DNA of 64,000 bases, from positions 1-64,000 of the forward strand of contig NZ_BMIL01000008.1 in NCBI RefSeq assembly GCF_014642175.1, written 5' to 3'. The stretch is from Pedobacter quisquiliarum (GTDB lineage: Bacteria > Bacteroidota > Bacteroidia > Sphingobacteriales > Sphingobacteriaceae). Both the position numbers and the translations under genes were made by a program. Under the pieces are notes generated by a model. The model was not told where the DNA came from, ran no database searches, and worked only from the letters and a program-made list of their open reading frames with translations. Numbering within the stretch: position 1 is the first letter of the stretch; each line of letters opens with the position of its first letter. This document shows, piece after piece, positions 8,560-17,482 of the stretch.

Positions 8560-9800
8560 TCTGTCTCCCAGTTTAAGAATTGTTGACCTAGTAAGTAGTT
8601 CGCCCTTTTTGTGTCTGCCAAGGCTTTCCTATAGTTGATGTAGTGTTGAATAGCTTCCGCAAGGGCGCTTAAGCTATCTTTTTTATAGCAAATTCCGATA
8701 CTGGAATGCTCGTTATAAAATTGACGCTGCGCCTTGGTGTCACTCAAGATTACTGCTAAACCTGCTTGTATATAGGTGAAAAGTTTGTTACTCAGGGCTG
8801 CTTCATTGTTGCTGCAGAATCCTGTTTCGGATGCAAGCCCGACGTCGAAGGTTGCGCTGAACCGGGTTAGTGCTTCCGGCTCCATTGGTTTATGGATGTG
8901 CAGTTTCTCTAAGGGGATGTTGTTTCTGGATGCAAGTCCATGAAGTTGCTCCACGTAGCCAGGCTTCATATCACCGAGCAGGTGTAACTCATAGTTTGTG
9001 GCTGCAAGGTATTGAAGCGCGTCCATGATGAGTTCTATGCCTCTGTTTGGGCCTATGCTTTGTGAAAACCAAAAGAGCTTTACGGGAGGGGATAGCAGGT
9101 TTGTGGAGGCAGTCGCATGCGGTATGGCAGTCGCTTGCGGCCTTAAAGCAGTAGCCGTCGTGAACAATGGTGTTGTTTTCGGAAGCAAGTTTCTGATGAC
9201 CATAGGCCTGCGATGGTAATGCTGCTCATATAGTTCCGCAATGTCTTGACTACTCGTGGTGAAGTGGTCTAACTGCGGAATGTATGTGTCTTCAATCCGG
9301 ACTTTGAGCCGGCGTTCTGTTGAGGAGAGGCTTGCTGGTGTTTCTTCGCGATGGTAGTCTTCGGCGTCAAATCCAGATATCGCTTCATTTCGCCGAGCAG
9401 CGATTACGGCCGCTGGTAAGGCCGCAAGGTTATGGGCAAGATATAGGTCGGCAGGAATACGGGATGCTGCTCGGACGAGTGGCAAAGTGGCTCTGGAAAG
9501 GGCATATACGCTTAGCTTGTTGTTGACGCTTATTCTGGCGGTACAGCCGGCCAGTTTATGAAGCAATTTACTTTTGTAGTATGCGGCTATGGCGCCTGCT
9601 GGTGAACCAGCAACCTGGATTAACTTCCATTTTCTGGTAGCCATCAGCTGCTGATCCGCAAGTGTCGCCCACTTGTTCCAGTAACAATAAAGGACGGTGA
9701 CCTGGTAACCGTTGGCCGTAAAAAGGTCTGCTTCCTTAACGAGCCGCGGGTTTGTCGCTGGTTGTCCGCTGGTAATTAGTACAATATGTCCGGCACACAT
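8517..9800 (-). CDS. GT4-type glycosyltransferase with Thr/Ala-rich linker
   Basis: 427 aa GT-B fold protein. N-domain: HIVLITSGQPATNPRLVKEA, ADLYLAHNLAALPAA, and a DAEDYHREE segment. C-domain: LFWFSQSIGPNRGIELIMDAL followed by GLASETGFCSNNEAALSNK, where EAALSNKLFTY occupies the donor-binding region. Linker residues 208-240 are a low-complexity Thr/Ala/Pro stretch encoded by a short imperfect direct repeat (GGCAGTCGCATGCGG and GGCAGTCGCTTGCGG on the plus strand, about 9105-9145). It lies 3 nt downstream of the Asn-rich GT gene. The sugar is unknown. Confidence 0.78.
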   Translation of the reverse strand: MCAGHIVLITSGQPATNPRLVKEADLFTANGYQVTVLYCYWNKWATLADQQLMATRKWKLIQVAGSPAGAIAAYYKSKLLHKLAGCTARISVNNKLSVYALSRATLPLVRAASRIPADLYLAHNLAALPAAVIAARRNEAISGFDAEDYHREETPASLSSTERRLKVRIEDTYIPQLDHFTTSSQDIAELYEQHYHRRPMVIRNLLPKTTPLFTTATALRPQATAIPHATASTNLLSPPVKLFWFSQSIGPNRGIELIMDALQYLAATNYELHLLGDMKPGYVEQLHGLASRNNIPLEKLHIHKPMEPEALTRFSATFDVGLASETGFCSNNEAALSNKLFTYIQAGLAVILSDTKAQRQFYNEHSSIGICYKKDSLSALAEAIQHYINYRKALADTKRANYLLGQQFLNWETECQLLLRKINRILN

Positions 9801-9803
9801 AGA

Positions 9804-11150
9804 TTACATTATTTTATTTGTACGTTCTACTGAAGTGCTTTCACGTCCCTGAACAGCAAGCTCCAGGTATTTACGTGCGATAATGTTGATGTCGAATTTG
9901 GCCATTGCCGTGTCCCTGCAAAGGCCCCGGTCCAGTCGCTTAAGTTTGTGTACGGCATTGATCATTGCTGGAGTATCCTCTACAATGAAACCTGTTCTGC
10001 CTGGCGTGACAACTTCTGGTACAGCGCCTTTGTTGAATGCGATGACCGGTGTGCCACATGCCATAGCTTCGATCATCACAATGCCGAATGGTTCTTCCCA
10101 TTCTATGGGAAACAGCAACGCTTTTGACCTTGAGAGATAATAGCTTTTCTGCTTGTCATCAAGTTCCCCGAGATAGATGATCTGTGTTCCATCTATTTCC
10201 GGAGCAAGCGTTTCGCTGTAGTAGGCCTGACCGGCAGGCGTGTTGGTGATATTGCCAGCGAGCCATAATCGGCTGCGCGTCTCCTTTGCAACCTTTATCG
10301 CGGTATGCGCGCCTTTGATCGGGTCCAGCCTGCCCAGGAACATCAATGGCGCATGTTCATCAAAGGTTGTATGATGTTGATATGTTGAAAAATCAACTGT
10401 GTTATGTATCGTTTCCCATTGTGTGAACCTCTGCTTCAGGGCGTTTTTGTTGTTCTTATTGTTGTTGTTATTAGTATTGATGTCGTTATGGTTGTTATTG
10501 GTGTTTTTGAAGGCGTTAGTGGTGTCGTTATGCTTGTCAGTGGTGTTGTTGAGGGAGTTAGTGATGTTGTCCTTGTTGTTAGTGTTACTGTTGTTGAAGT
10601 TGTTGTTGAGGAGGTTATTGTTGAAGTGCTTATTGTTGTTGTGCGAAATCGCTAGCGAAGCATTGCCTACATCCGCTAACGACCGGCAATTATCACTGCA
10701 GGCTGTAAACCAGAAATTCCTGGGCCGTAATCGCTGAATCATATGTGTGTTCCGTGTGGTGATCTTTCGTTGGTAACTCATAATCTTGATGGAAGCAACC
10801 CGTAGCACTGGTAACAGGTAAACTAGTCTGCCGAAATTGTGAATGAGGTCGAACCTTGCGACTGCAAATGGTTGTGTACCATGGTTCTGCTTCATGGAGA
10901 AGGTATTTTTAAGTAAGAAAGCCCATACAAAGGCAATCGCCTTCGTGCGATTCCATTTGGATCCATCTACTTCATTGACACCGTAGGTGATGGTTTGTCC
11001 ATCGCAATGGGAGTTCGGACCCGCAAGCAAGGTGACATCGTGGCCTTGCCTAGCATAAGCATTGGCCAACAAGTGGACAATGCGTTCAATGCCTCCGTAC
11101 CTCAACGGGGGGACTGAAATTCCTGGATCCATAATTAAGAGAATGTTCAT
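9804..11150 (-). CDS. GT4 glycosyltransferase carrying a 67-residue Asn-rich insert
   Basis: 448 aa. N-domain: MNILLIMDPGISVPPLRYGG and ERIVHLLANAYARQGHDVTL, typical of GT4. C-domain: LMFLGRLDPIKGAHTAIKVA and E-x7-E in EEPFGIVMIEAMACGTPVIA, both intact. Between FTACSDNCRSLADVGNAS and TIHNTVDFSTY, where the family normally has a short loop, residues about 171-237 hold 34 Asn out of 67 with Thr, Lys, Asp and His. The frame stays open across the insert and catalytic motifs on both sides are intact, so the enzyme may still work. The gene overlaps the upstream GT by 4 nt (ATGA). The sugar is unknown. Confidence 0.85.
   Translation of the reverse strand: MNILLIMDPGISVPPLRYGGIERIVHLLANAYARQGHDVTLLAGPNSHCDGQTITYGVNEVDGSKWNRTKAIAFVWAFLLKNTFSMKQNHGTQPFAVARFDLIHNFGRLVYLLPVLRVASIKIMSYQRKITTRNTHMIQRLRPRNFWFTACSDNCRSLADVGNASLAISHNNNKHFNNNLLNNNFNNSNTNNKDNITNSLNNTTDKHNDTTNAFKNTNNNHNDINTNNNNNKNNKNALKQRFTQWETIHNTVDFSTYQHHTTFDEHAPLMFLGRLDPIKGAHTAIKVAKETRSRLWLAGNITNTPAGQAYYSETLAPEIDGTQIIYLGELDDKQKSYYLSRSKALLFPIEWEEPFGIVMIEAMACGTPVIAFNKGAVPEVVTPGRTGFIVEDTPAMINAVHKLKRLDRGLCRDTAMAKFDINIIARKYLELAVQGRESTSVERTNKIM
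10440..10640. repeat. AAC/GTT-rich low-complexity tract encoding the Asn-rich insert
   Basis: The plus strand shows a long run of GTT-like triplets (TTGTTGTTCTTATTGTTGTT and variants), read on the minus strand as AAC/AAT codons. It looks like an expanded and then mutated trinucleotide repeat, kept in frame within the GT4 gene. Confidence 0.85.
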
Positions 11151-12262
11151 CGAGCGTCGGTTAAAAGTGAATAAATGTTTTCTTGGTACTTCTCGAAGGA
11201 AAAGACTCTTGTCACAATTTCTTGCCGCCGTTTTTGATCCTGAGCGTCATTCGGTTCCTGTAACAAGTTCTTCAGTGCCTGGACGATCTCCGCCCTAGAA
11301 TGCGGATCAACCAAACAGCCCGTTACCCCGTCGAGTACAGCATCAGCACTGCCATCGCGGTTTCCGGCAATGACCTGACTGCCACATGCAGCAGCCTCCG
11401 GGAAGACCAACCCAAAGCCTTCTTTACTGCTGGGTAGGGCAAAGATGTCTGACAGGAGGTGATGATCCGTTAGTTCTTCATGGCGCACGAATCCTGTAAG
11501 GCGAACGTGTTGTTGGAGCTTCAATTCACGGACTTTTGCTGCGAGGCGAAAGCGTTCGTCATCACTGGCTTTTCCAGCGATTACATAACGGACATTCGGA
11601 AAATCCCTAATCAAGGTGGGAAGACTTTCAAGGATCAAGTCGTAACCTTTCTCCTGCTCAAACCTGTCCAATCTGGTGAGTGTAAGGATGATCTTATCAT
11701 TTACATGGATGTTGTACCGCTTCAAGAGATAGTCTGGCTTATTAAACTGCTCTGGCACCTCAAACAGCGGGTCCAGGCAATTGTTCAGGATCTGGATACG
11801 GGAAGATGTAATCCGATGTTTTTCGACCAATACTTTTTTGGTGAACCTGCTTACTGCCCAAATTCGGACTTGTTTGTTCAACAATCGCTTTTTCCACCAG
11901 GGGGTATCCCCCCAAACTTCTTTGCCGTGAGCCAGAAGTGTAATTTCTGTGGCAGGTGAAAACAACTTAATCAGGAAAGCCAGGGGCAGTAAGTTAACAT
12001 GGGCAAGTATGACGGTCTTTGCTGAACAGGCTTTCCAAACTGCATACAGCATGAATTTCAATCTCTTGTAGTTGAAAGCTTTATAGCACTTAGACCCAAC
12101 ATAATTCAGATTAACATCCGTCGCCGCATCACAAAGTGAGAGCACTTGGAATCCTTGATTCTGTTGTAAACTAATGTTGTATAAAGCTTTGGTCATTGAC
12201 CTGCAAACCATCTGGACACCGCCGGTTTGGCTGAAAGTTGCGAGGGTGAGAAAGAGCATCAT
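11147..12262 (-). CDS. GT4 family glycosyltransferase
   Basis: 371 aa. The most canonical GT4 of the cluster: FSQTGGVQMVCRSM at the N-terminus (donor-site GG loop), NNCLDP before the C-domain, LTLTRLDRFEQEKGYDLIL, and E-x7-E in KEGFGLVFPEAAACGSQVIA. Unlike most of its neighbours, its interdomain linker is of ordinary length. It starts 3 nt after the stop of the tyrosine kinase gene and overlaps the next GT by 4 nt, so it is translated within the same operon. Position just after the export genes does not tell its order in repeat-unit assembly. Confidence 0.87.
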   Translation of the reverse strand: MMLFLTLATFSQTGGVQMVCRSMTKALYNISLQQNQGFQVLSLCDAATDVNLNYVGSKCYKAFNYKRLKFMLYAVWKACSAKTVILAHVNLLPLAFLIKLFSPATEITLLAHGKEVWGDTPWWKKRLLNKQVRIWAVSRFTKKVLVEKHRITSSRIQILNNCLDPLFEVPEQFNKPDYLLKRYNIHVNDKIILTLTRLDRFEQEKGYDLILESLPTLIRDFPNVRYVIAGKASDDERFRLAAKVRELKLQQHVRLTGFVRHEELTDHHLLSDIFALPSSKEGFGLVFPEAAACGSQVIAGNRDGSADAVLDGVTGCLVDPHSRAEIVQALKNLLQEPNDAQDQKRRQEIVTRVFSFEKYQENIYSLLTDAR

Positions 12263-12265
12263 CTT

Positions 12266-14641
12266 TTAATTAGCGTTTCTAGATTGCCACCAGCTTCTTT
12301 TTTGCGTTCCACCAAGATAGCCCTGCAGGGTACCTGAGGCATCTGCCTCTGTATATAGGCTTGTGCTATAATATGGACTGTGGAGATTATCGTAGTTGAA
12401 GGCATTTAATACAATGTGGAAGTTGTCCATGTCCAGCTCCTTTGACAGTCGATCAGGGACAACGGCAGCATGGTACCTCGACACTCCTGCACGAATGATG
12501 AACAAATTTATATCTGCGGATTTTAACATTGGCACGGCATCAGATACCAGTCCTACAGGTGCGGAATCTATGATCACATAGTCATATTCCAGTTTCGCTT
12601 CCGCAAGAAGTCTGTGCATGCGTTGTCCGTACAAGAGCTCCGCAGGATTGGGTGGCACGGGTCCGGCGGTGATATAGGAAAGCCAATCTGAATGATGTAC
12701 AATTACTTCGCTGAGTTCCGCTTGTGCAGACAGGTAATTACTTAACCCACGCTGGTTGGTTGCATCAAAGGCCATGTGTAGCATGGACTTACGTAAGTCG
12801 GCAGCAATAAGCAAGACCCGTTTGTCAATCAGGGACAGCGAATGTGCAAGGCACAGTGCGGTGAAAGACTTTCCTTCCCCGGCAGTTTCTGAAGTGATGC
12901 AAATCATCTTCTTTCCAATGTCTGGCGCAAGGAAGCTGATGTTTGTTCGCAGCGACCGAATGGATTCTGCAAACATGGTTTTACCAGGTTCTAATAATAA
13001 TCCAGGGTTACGGGGAAGTCTGCTCGGGTATTTTCTAATCACTCCGATTATCGGCGTGCTGGTTAATTGCTCTAAGGTTTCCCGGTCGAAAATGTACGGG
13101 TTCATCGCACGTACCAGGAAGATCAAGCCTATACCACCAAGAAGTCCAATTATCATAGTTGATTTATAGGTGTTCATAGCAACGGGCGCTACCGGCGTAA
13201 ATTGGGCCACTGCTTTATTTACGATCGTTGCTGCAGGGGTTATCGCTGCCCTGCTAATCTGCGCTTCGAGCTTCTTCTGATTAAGGTAGGCGTAGACTTT
13301 TTGATTGACATCAAAGGTGGATTGAAGGTTCATGAAATCCTTTTCCGCTGTCGGCAGTTGATTCAGTTGAACCTGATTTTTATCGATCTGTTGCTGCAAG
13401 AGCAGTTTGGCTTCGGTATTTCTCCGATGCTGTGCAGTGATGTTATTCGTCAATGCTTGCCGGAGGATTCCAAGTTGTGCTTCTGTATCTTTTACTACCT
13501 CGGAACTTCCTTTATAGGTGCTCAGTTGGTTTTGTTTCTTCAACAGCAGTACGTTGTATTGTGCCAGTAGGTTTGCAAGCAGCGGATCTTCAATGTTTTG
13601 TAGATCGAAGTCAATGCTGCCATCTCCATTATCAAGCAGTAGCTGACCTTTCAGCAGGTCCGTCTTCATGATGTCCAGTTCGAGATCGGCCTTCTGCTTT
13701 TCCAGTGTTTCCAGTTTGTTCAGAGCCTGTGCAGTTATCCCAGAGACATTAAGCATCTTAGAGCGGACCTTAAACTTTTCGAAGTTCGTGCCTGAATGAC
13801 TAACTACCTGTGCCAGCCTATTTTGAAGGGTGTCTATAAAAGTGATCGTCTGGTTCGCTGATCTGGTTTTCTGTATCTGATCATAGCTGATATATGCTTC
13901 CAATACCGCGTTTAGAATATCGGCAGCAAATACAGGATTTTTATCCTTCTGTGTAAAGCTTAGAATGTTCGTATTCTTGTTTTCGGTCATCGTGAGCCCG
14001 TTATCTATTCGTCTCACCAATGCAGCAGGCGCATTAAAATGTATGTAGTACGGCGTCTTAATCTGTGTTGATTTAAACTGCCCTGCCACCAGAAACTGAT
14101 ATCCGCCAATGGAAATAGCCTCATTAGTATGATGCGTTTTACGCACGGTACTGCCAGCTACACGATACTCAAGTTCAAATTGATCTTTTGAAACTGGTGT
14201 AATCCGGTAATTATCAATTTGATTATTCCCTGATGTTTGATGCAGTATGATGATGTTAAAAGGGACTAAGGGGTATAGTTCTACCAAATCAAGTAATCCC
14301 ATTTTGTAAAAAGCCACAGGATAGTTCAATCGCTTTGCAGCGTCGAGCAGAACGGCTCTGGAGCGTATGACAAACTGCTCAGATTGTAGCTTGTTGCTGC
14401 GTTCATAAGTGTTTCTGACATTGATCAGCTCAGAAATCTCTGACCGCTTTTCTTCAAACTTCAGCGTGGCATCCATTGCGTAGAACTTAGGAGCAATACT
14501 AAGATATATGTAGGTACTGATCACGGCTATAAAAAATGTCGCGACAAGCCAGTACCATCGACTGCTAATAATTTTTAACAAGCGATTGTAGCTGAACTTC
14601 AGCCCGTTTTGCGAATAGTTTTTAGCCTTCACTTCCATCAT
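12266..14641 (-). CDS. Wzc-like polysaccharide co-polymerase with tyrosine autokinase domain
   Basis: 791 aa. A Wzz-type N-terminal segment with the first membrane helix at about 31-51 is followed by a long periplasmic region with coiled-coil character (about 260-460), a second membrane helix near 490-510, and a BY-kinase domain. Kinase motifs: Walker A in SETAGEGKSFTAL, Walker A' in LLIAADLRKS, and Walker B in YVIIDSAPVGLVSDA. Walker A' has Ala where the first Asp of DxDxR often sits, a change that is not rare in this phylum as far as I recall. The C-terminal tail has a tyrosine cluster (NYDN, PYYS, LYT, GYL) for autophosphorylation. It controls polymer length and export with the Wza-like protein. 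It overlaps the upstream gene by an ATGA junction. Confidence 0.92.
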   Translation of the reverse strand: MMEVKAKNYSQNGLKFSYNRLLKIISSRWYWLVATFFIAVISTYIYLSIAPKFYAMDATLKFEEKRSEISELINVRNTYERSNKLQSEQFVIRSRAVLLDAAKRLNYPVAFYKMGLLDLVELYPLVPFNIIILHQTSGNNQIDNYRITPVSKDQFELEYRVAGSTVRKTHHTNEAISIGGYQFLVAGQFKSTQIKTPYYIHFNAPAALVRRIDNGLTMTENKNTNILSFTQKDKNPVFAADILNAVLEAYISYDQIQKTRSANQTITFIDTLQNRLAQVVSHSGTNFEKFKVRSKMLNVSGITAQALNKLETLEKQKADLELDIMKTDLLKGQLLLDNGDGSIDFDLQNIEDPLLANLLAQYNVLLLKKQNQLSTYKGSSEVVKDTEAQLGILRQALTNNITAQHRRNTEAKLLLQQQIDKNQVQLNQLPTAEKDFMNLQSTFDVNQKVYAYLNQKKLEAQISRAAITPAATIVNKAVAQFTPVAPVAMNTYKSTMIIGLLGGIGLIFLVRAMNPYIFDRETLEQLTSTPIIGVIRKYPSRLPRNPGLLLEPGKTMFAESIRSLRTNISFLAPDIGKKMICITSETAGEGKSFTALCLAHSLSLIDKRVLLIAADLRKSMLHMAFDATNQRGLSNYLSAQAELSEVIVHHSDWLSYITAGPVPPNPAELLYGQRMHRLLAEAKLEYDYVIIDSAPVGLVSDAVPMLKSADINLFIIRAGVSRYHAAVVPDRLSKELDMDNFHIVLNAFNYDNLHSPYYSTSLYTEADASGTLQGYLGGTQKRSWWQSRNAN

Positions 14642-15435
14642 TTTGATAAGTTGACGATCAGTAATATGGTATTTAGTGCAACAAACCCAATTTGGAAGAA
14701 TGTGCTATAAGCTTGCGCATGATGCGCCTTTAGGGCAGCAGTTCTGGGTTCGACGTAGATGATATCTCTGGATTGCAGCTTAAGCCGCTGGTCCTTAAGA
14801 AAGGCATAATCTGCAAGGTCTACGATAATGACTTCAGGCTTACTGCGCGGACCACGTATGATTTTTACGCGGTGTTTGTTGGCGATGGATGTTAAACCTC
14901 CTGCGTCTCCAAGCAAATCAATGAGTTCATAATCCTCCCTGTTGATGATGTATTTGCCCTGTTTAGCAACTTCGCCCATTACAACCACATACAGATTGTT
15001 TATCCTCACATCGATCAATGGACGCTTAAGCTCTTTCTCACTGTATTTTGCTTCTATAAGCTGCGCGGCCTGATCGCGGTTTAAGCCTGCGACATGTACC
15101 TTTCCAATCAACGGTAGATTAATGTCTCCAGCTGCATTCACTTTGAAAGTGGCATATGTATCTTCTTTAAAATCATTTCTCAGGTGTTCCTTTCTCACCA
15201 GGATGGTGATGTCCTGCAGGTCCGCAATTGCGAGTTCATCCTCCGGTTTAATGCTGTTGTAATAGTCGGACTGCTGATCAATGTTCTTAACTACATACGC
15301 GCTGCTACTCGTATCTCCATCGAAGGGCGTTTTTAAAATTACGTCTCGGTTAACAAATGCACACCCACCGAGCAATTGCATAAACAACATCAAAACTATC
15401 CATCTGGTCCTTGCGTGCATATTGTTTTTTGTCAT
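14638..15435 (-). CDS. Wza-like polysaccharide export lipoprotein
   Basis: 265 aa. Signal peptide with lipobox LGGC (Cys25), then a poly_export domain (AGDINLPLIGKVHVAGLNRD) and an SLBB-type beta-grasp (VVVMGEVAKQGKYIINREDY). A hydrophobic stretch closes the C-terminus (GFVALNTILLIVNL). In Bacteroidota the short Wza homologues form an outer-membrane or envelope-spanning channel together with the Wzc-like partner. ATG 15435 is used; an in-frame ATG at residue 6 is an alternative. It is the first gene of the EPS operon. No clear TAnnTTTG element was found upstream on the minus strand. Confidence 0.9.
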   Translation of the reverse strand: MTKNNMHARTRWIVLMLFMQLLGGCAFVNRDVILKTPFDGDTSSSAYVVKNIDQQSDYYNSIKPEDELAIADLQDITILVRKEHLRNDFKEDTYATFKVNAAGDINLPLIGKVHVAGLNRDQAAQLIEAKYSEKELKRPLIDVRINNLYVVVMGEVAKQGKYIINREDYELIDLLGDAGGLTSIANKHRVKIIRGPRSKPEVIIVDLADYAFLKDQRLKLQSRDIIYVEPRTAALKAHHAQAYSTFFQIGFVALNTILLIVNLSK

Positions 15436-15492
15436 CTTTAAGTTTAAATACTTGATACAATGTATAAATAATTATTTTACAAAATACTATAT

Positions 15493-15500
15493 TACATTTG
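15493..15500 (+). promoter_or_regulatory. -7 promoter element for the divergent GT2 gene
   Basis: TACATTTG is a perfect TAnnTTTG match, 19 nt upstream of the ATG at 15520, in a very AT-rich 84-nt divergent intergenic region. No clear -33 TTG is at the right distance. Confidence 0.5.
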
Positions 15501-15519
15501 AATTAATAAATTTATTAAA

Positions 15520-16263
15520 ATGAAGGTAAGTTTGATAACTGTTGTATTCAATTGTGAAGACTACATCGAGCAATGCATTCAGTCGGTGCTTGCGCAGGAT
15601 TATGGGGAGTTGGAGTATATTGTCATCGACGGAAAATCTTCTGATGGTACCGCTTCGATCATCAACCGGTACACCGACCGATTGTCGTACTACGTTTCTG
15701 AACCGGATTCGGGTATGTATGATGCCTTGAACAAAGGCATCGCTGTTGCCACTGGCGAGCTTATCGGAATTGTAAATGCAGATGACTACCTGGTTGACAC
15801 CGACGTCATCTCTGCAGTAGCGGATTTTCTCCTTCAGCGCAATGCCGATGCGGTATACGGCAATCTGAACTACGTGCAAAGAACAAAGGAAACGGTCATT
15901 AAACGAAGTTGGCGCTCCAATCCACCACGGCGCAAGGATCTTAGACTCGGCTGGATGCCTGCACATCCGGCGCTATTCATTAAAAGATCATGCTTCCAAC
16001 GTTATGGTCTTTATTCGCTCAAACTTGGTACGGCAGCAGATTATGAACTTATCCTCCGGTTCTTCTATAAGCATCATATGCATGCGGTGTTCCTCAACAA
16101 ACTGATTGTGCACATGCGAATGGGAGGGATGAGTAACCGGAACCTGAGAAGCCTTTTAAATGCCTGCGCCAATGATTATAGAGCCATGGTTCATAATCAA
16201 CTGCCTGCACCTGTGCTGGCGCTGCTGTGTAAGAAGTTGAGGAAGCTTGGTCAGTTCATCTGA
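15520..16263 (+). CDS. GT2 family glycosyltransferase (WcaE-like)
   Basis: 247 aa, one GT-A domain. KVSLITVVFNCEDYIEQCIQ opens the fold, followed by YIVIDGKSSDGT, EPDSGMYDALNKGI and the metal-binding NADD (about residues 87-90). The C-terminal acceptor region carries WMPAHPALFIKRS and GTAADYELILRF, typical of the WcaE group. It is transcribed away from the EPS operon but very likely belongs to the same polysaccharide pathway. It is followed 67 nt later by gapA. Donor and acceptor are unknown. Confidence 0.85.
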   Translation: MKVSLITVVFNCEDYIEQCIQSVLAQDYGELEYIVIDGKSSDGTASIINRYTDRLSYYVSEPDSGMYDALNKGIAVATGELIGIVNADDYLVDTDVISAVADFLLQRNADAVYGNLNYVQRTKETVIKRSWRSNPPRRKDLRLGWMPAHPALFIKRSCFQRYGLYSLKLGTAADYELILRFFYKHHMHAVFLNKLIVHMRMGGMSNRNLRSLLNACANDYRAMVHNQLPAPVLALLCKKLRKLGQFI

Positions 16264-16304
16264 AAGTTAATTCCTGGTAAATATTTATAATAGAATAAAA
16301 GGGG

Positions 16305-16312
16305 TAATTTTG
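16305..16312 (+). promoter_or_regulatory. -7 promoter element for gapA
   Basis: TAATTTTG matches TAnnTTTG perfectly and ends 18 nt before the ATG at 16331. It overlaps an upstream in-frame TTG codon (16310), which argues that the TTG is not the start. Confidence 0.6.
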
Positions 16313-16330
16313 CCACTCAGAATTTTGACT

Positions 16331-17332
16331 ATGAATATTTCTATTAATGGCTTTGGCAGAATAGGACGCAACTTCTTAAGAGCTGCACTTGAACGCGACT
16401 TAAATATTGTTGCAATTAACGACCTCTCAGATCCTAAAACATTAGCCCATCTATTTAAATACGACACGGTACACCGGGGTTTCAAAGGCAGTGTCTCTCA
16501 TGACGACGAGTCTATTATCATCAATGGAAAACGCATTCTGATCTTAGCTGAAAAGAACCCGGAGGCGCTACCATGGAAATCCATGAATATAGATTTAGTG
16601 ATTGAATCCACTGGGAAGTTCACCGACCTGGCAGGAGCCTCAAAACACCTGCAGGCGGGCGCCAAACAAGTGATTATCTCTGCACCGGCTACAGACAAGG
16701 AAATCCCGATGGTAGTGCTTGGTGTGAATGACCATTTAGTAGACCTTCAATCGCCTGTACTTTCAAACGCATCCTGTACAACAAACAACGTAGCGCCAAT
16801 GATGAAAATCCTGGACGATAAATGGGGCATCGTAGAAGGATACATCACCACCATTCACTCCATGACGGGTGATCAAAGCCTGCATGACGCACCACATAAG
16901 GACTTGAGGCGCGCACGTGCGGCTTCTGCCTCTATCATTCCGACAACTACAGGTGCTGCGAAGGCGGTAACCCACATCTTTCCGCATCTGGACGGAAATC
17001 TTGGCGGGGCGGGTGTTCGGGTGCCGGTACTTAATGGCTCCCTAACCGATCTGACTTGCATTCTTAAAAGTCCGGCGAGCATAGAAGCGATCAACAAAGC
17101 CTTCCAGGATGCCGCTGCAAACGAAATGATCAATATTCTTGAATATACAGAAGATCCGATTGTCTCCGTAGACATTCTGGATAACACACACTCCTGCGTA
17201 TTTGATGCACAATTAACCTCCATAGTAGGTGATCTGGTTAAGGTTGTAGGGTGGTACGACAATGAATCCGGCTATTCTGCACGACTCGTTGATCTGGTAC
17301 TTAAGATTAGCAGCCATAATCAGGTTGATTAA
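16331..17332 (+). CDS. gapA: Glyceraldehyde-3-phosphate dehydrogenase
   Basis: 334 aa from ATG 16331. It oxidises glyceraldehyde-3-phosphate to 1,3-bisphosphoglycerate with NAD+ in glycolysis. Visible features: Rossmann fingerprint INGFGRIGR (5-13), Asp31 in AINDL favouring NAD+ over NADP+, catalytic Cys149 in SNASCTTN, and His176 in YITTIHSMTG. The length is standard. An upstream in-frame TTG (16310) would add seven unconserved residues and sits inside the promoter, so it was rejected. It is followed by pgk, which has its own promoter. The two genes together supply the middle steps of glycolysis. Confidence 0.96.
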   Translation: MNISINGFGRIGRNFLRAALERDLNIVAINDLSDPKTLAHLFKYDTVHRGFKGSVSHDDESIIINGKRILILAEKNPEALPWKSMNIDLVIESTGKFTDLAGASKHLQAGAKQVIISAPATDKEIPMVVLGVNDHLVDLQSPVLSNASCTTNNVAPMMKILDDKWGIVEGYITTIHSMTGDQSLHDAPHKDLRRARAASASIIPTTTGAAKAVTHIFPHLDGNLGGAGVRVPVLNGSLTDLTCILKSPASIEAINKAFQDAAANEMINILEYTEDPIVSVDILDNTHSCVFDAQLTSIVGDLVKVVGWYDNESGYSARLVDLVLKISSHNQVD

Positions 17333-17453
17333 ACTTTACCTAATCACCTGAATTAAATGAATTCTTAAACATCTTATTAAACTTATCCATATAATCCGTT
17401 AAAAACCTGCAACAAATTGCCTTAACACCGTCATAAAGTTTGTCTTAGATGGA

Positions 17454-17482
17454 TTGAAAAAGGCGGGTGCTGCTTATATTTG
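17454..17482 (+). promoter_or_regulatory. Promoter for pgk (TTG -33 and TATATTTG -7)
   Basis: TTG at 17454-17456 and TATATTTG at 17475-17482 are separated by 18 nt, a near-ideal Bacteroidota housekeeping promoter. It implies a leader of about 105 nt before the ATG. A second, weaker -7 (TATCTTGG, 17556-17563) could give a short-leader transcript. Confidence 0.7.

Noticed and set aside
10399..10737. Hydrophobic Leu/Val-rich ORFs on the plus strand
   Set aside because: They are antisense readings of the AAC/AAT-rich insert of the GT4 gene. GTT-type triplets translate as Leu, Val and Cys and imitate a membrane protein.
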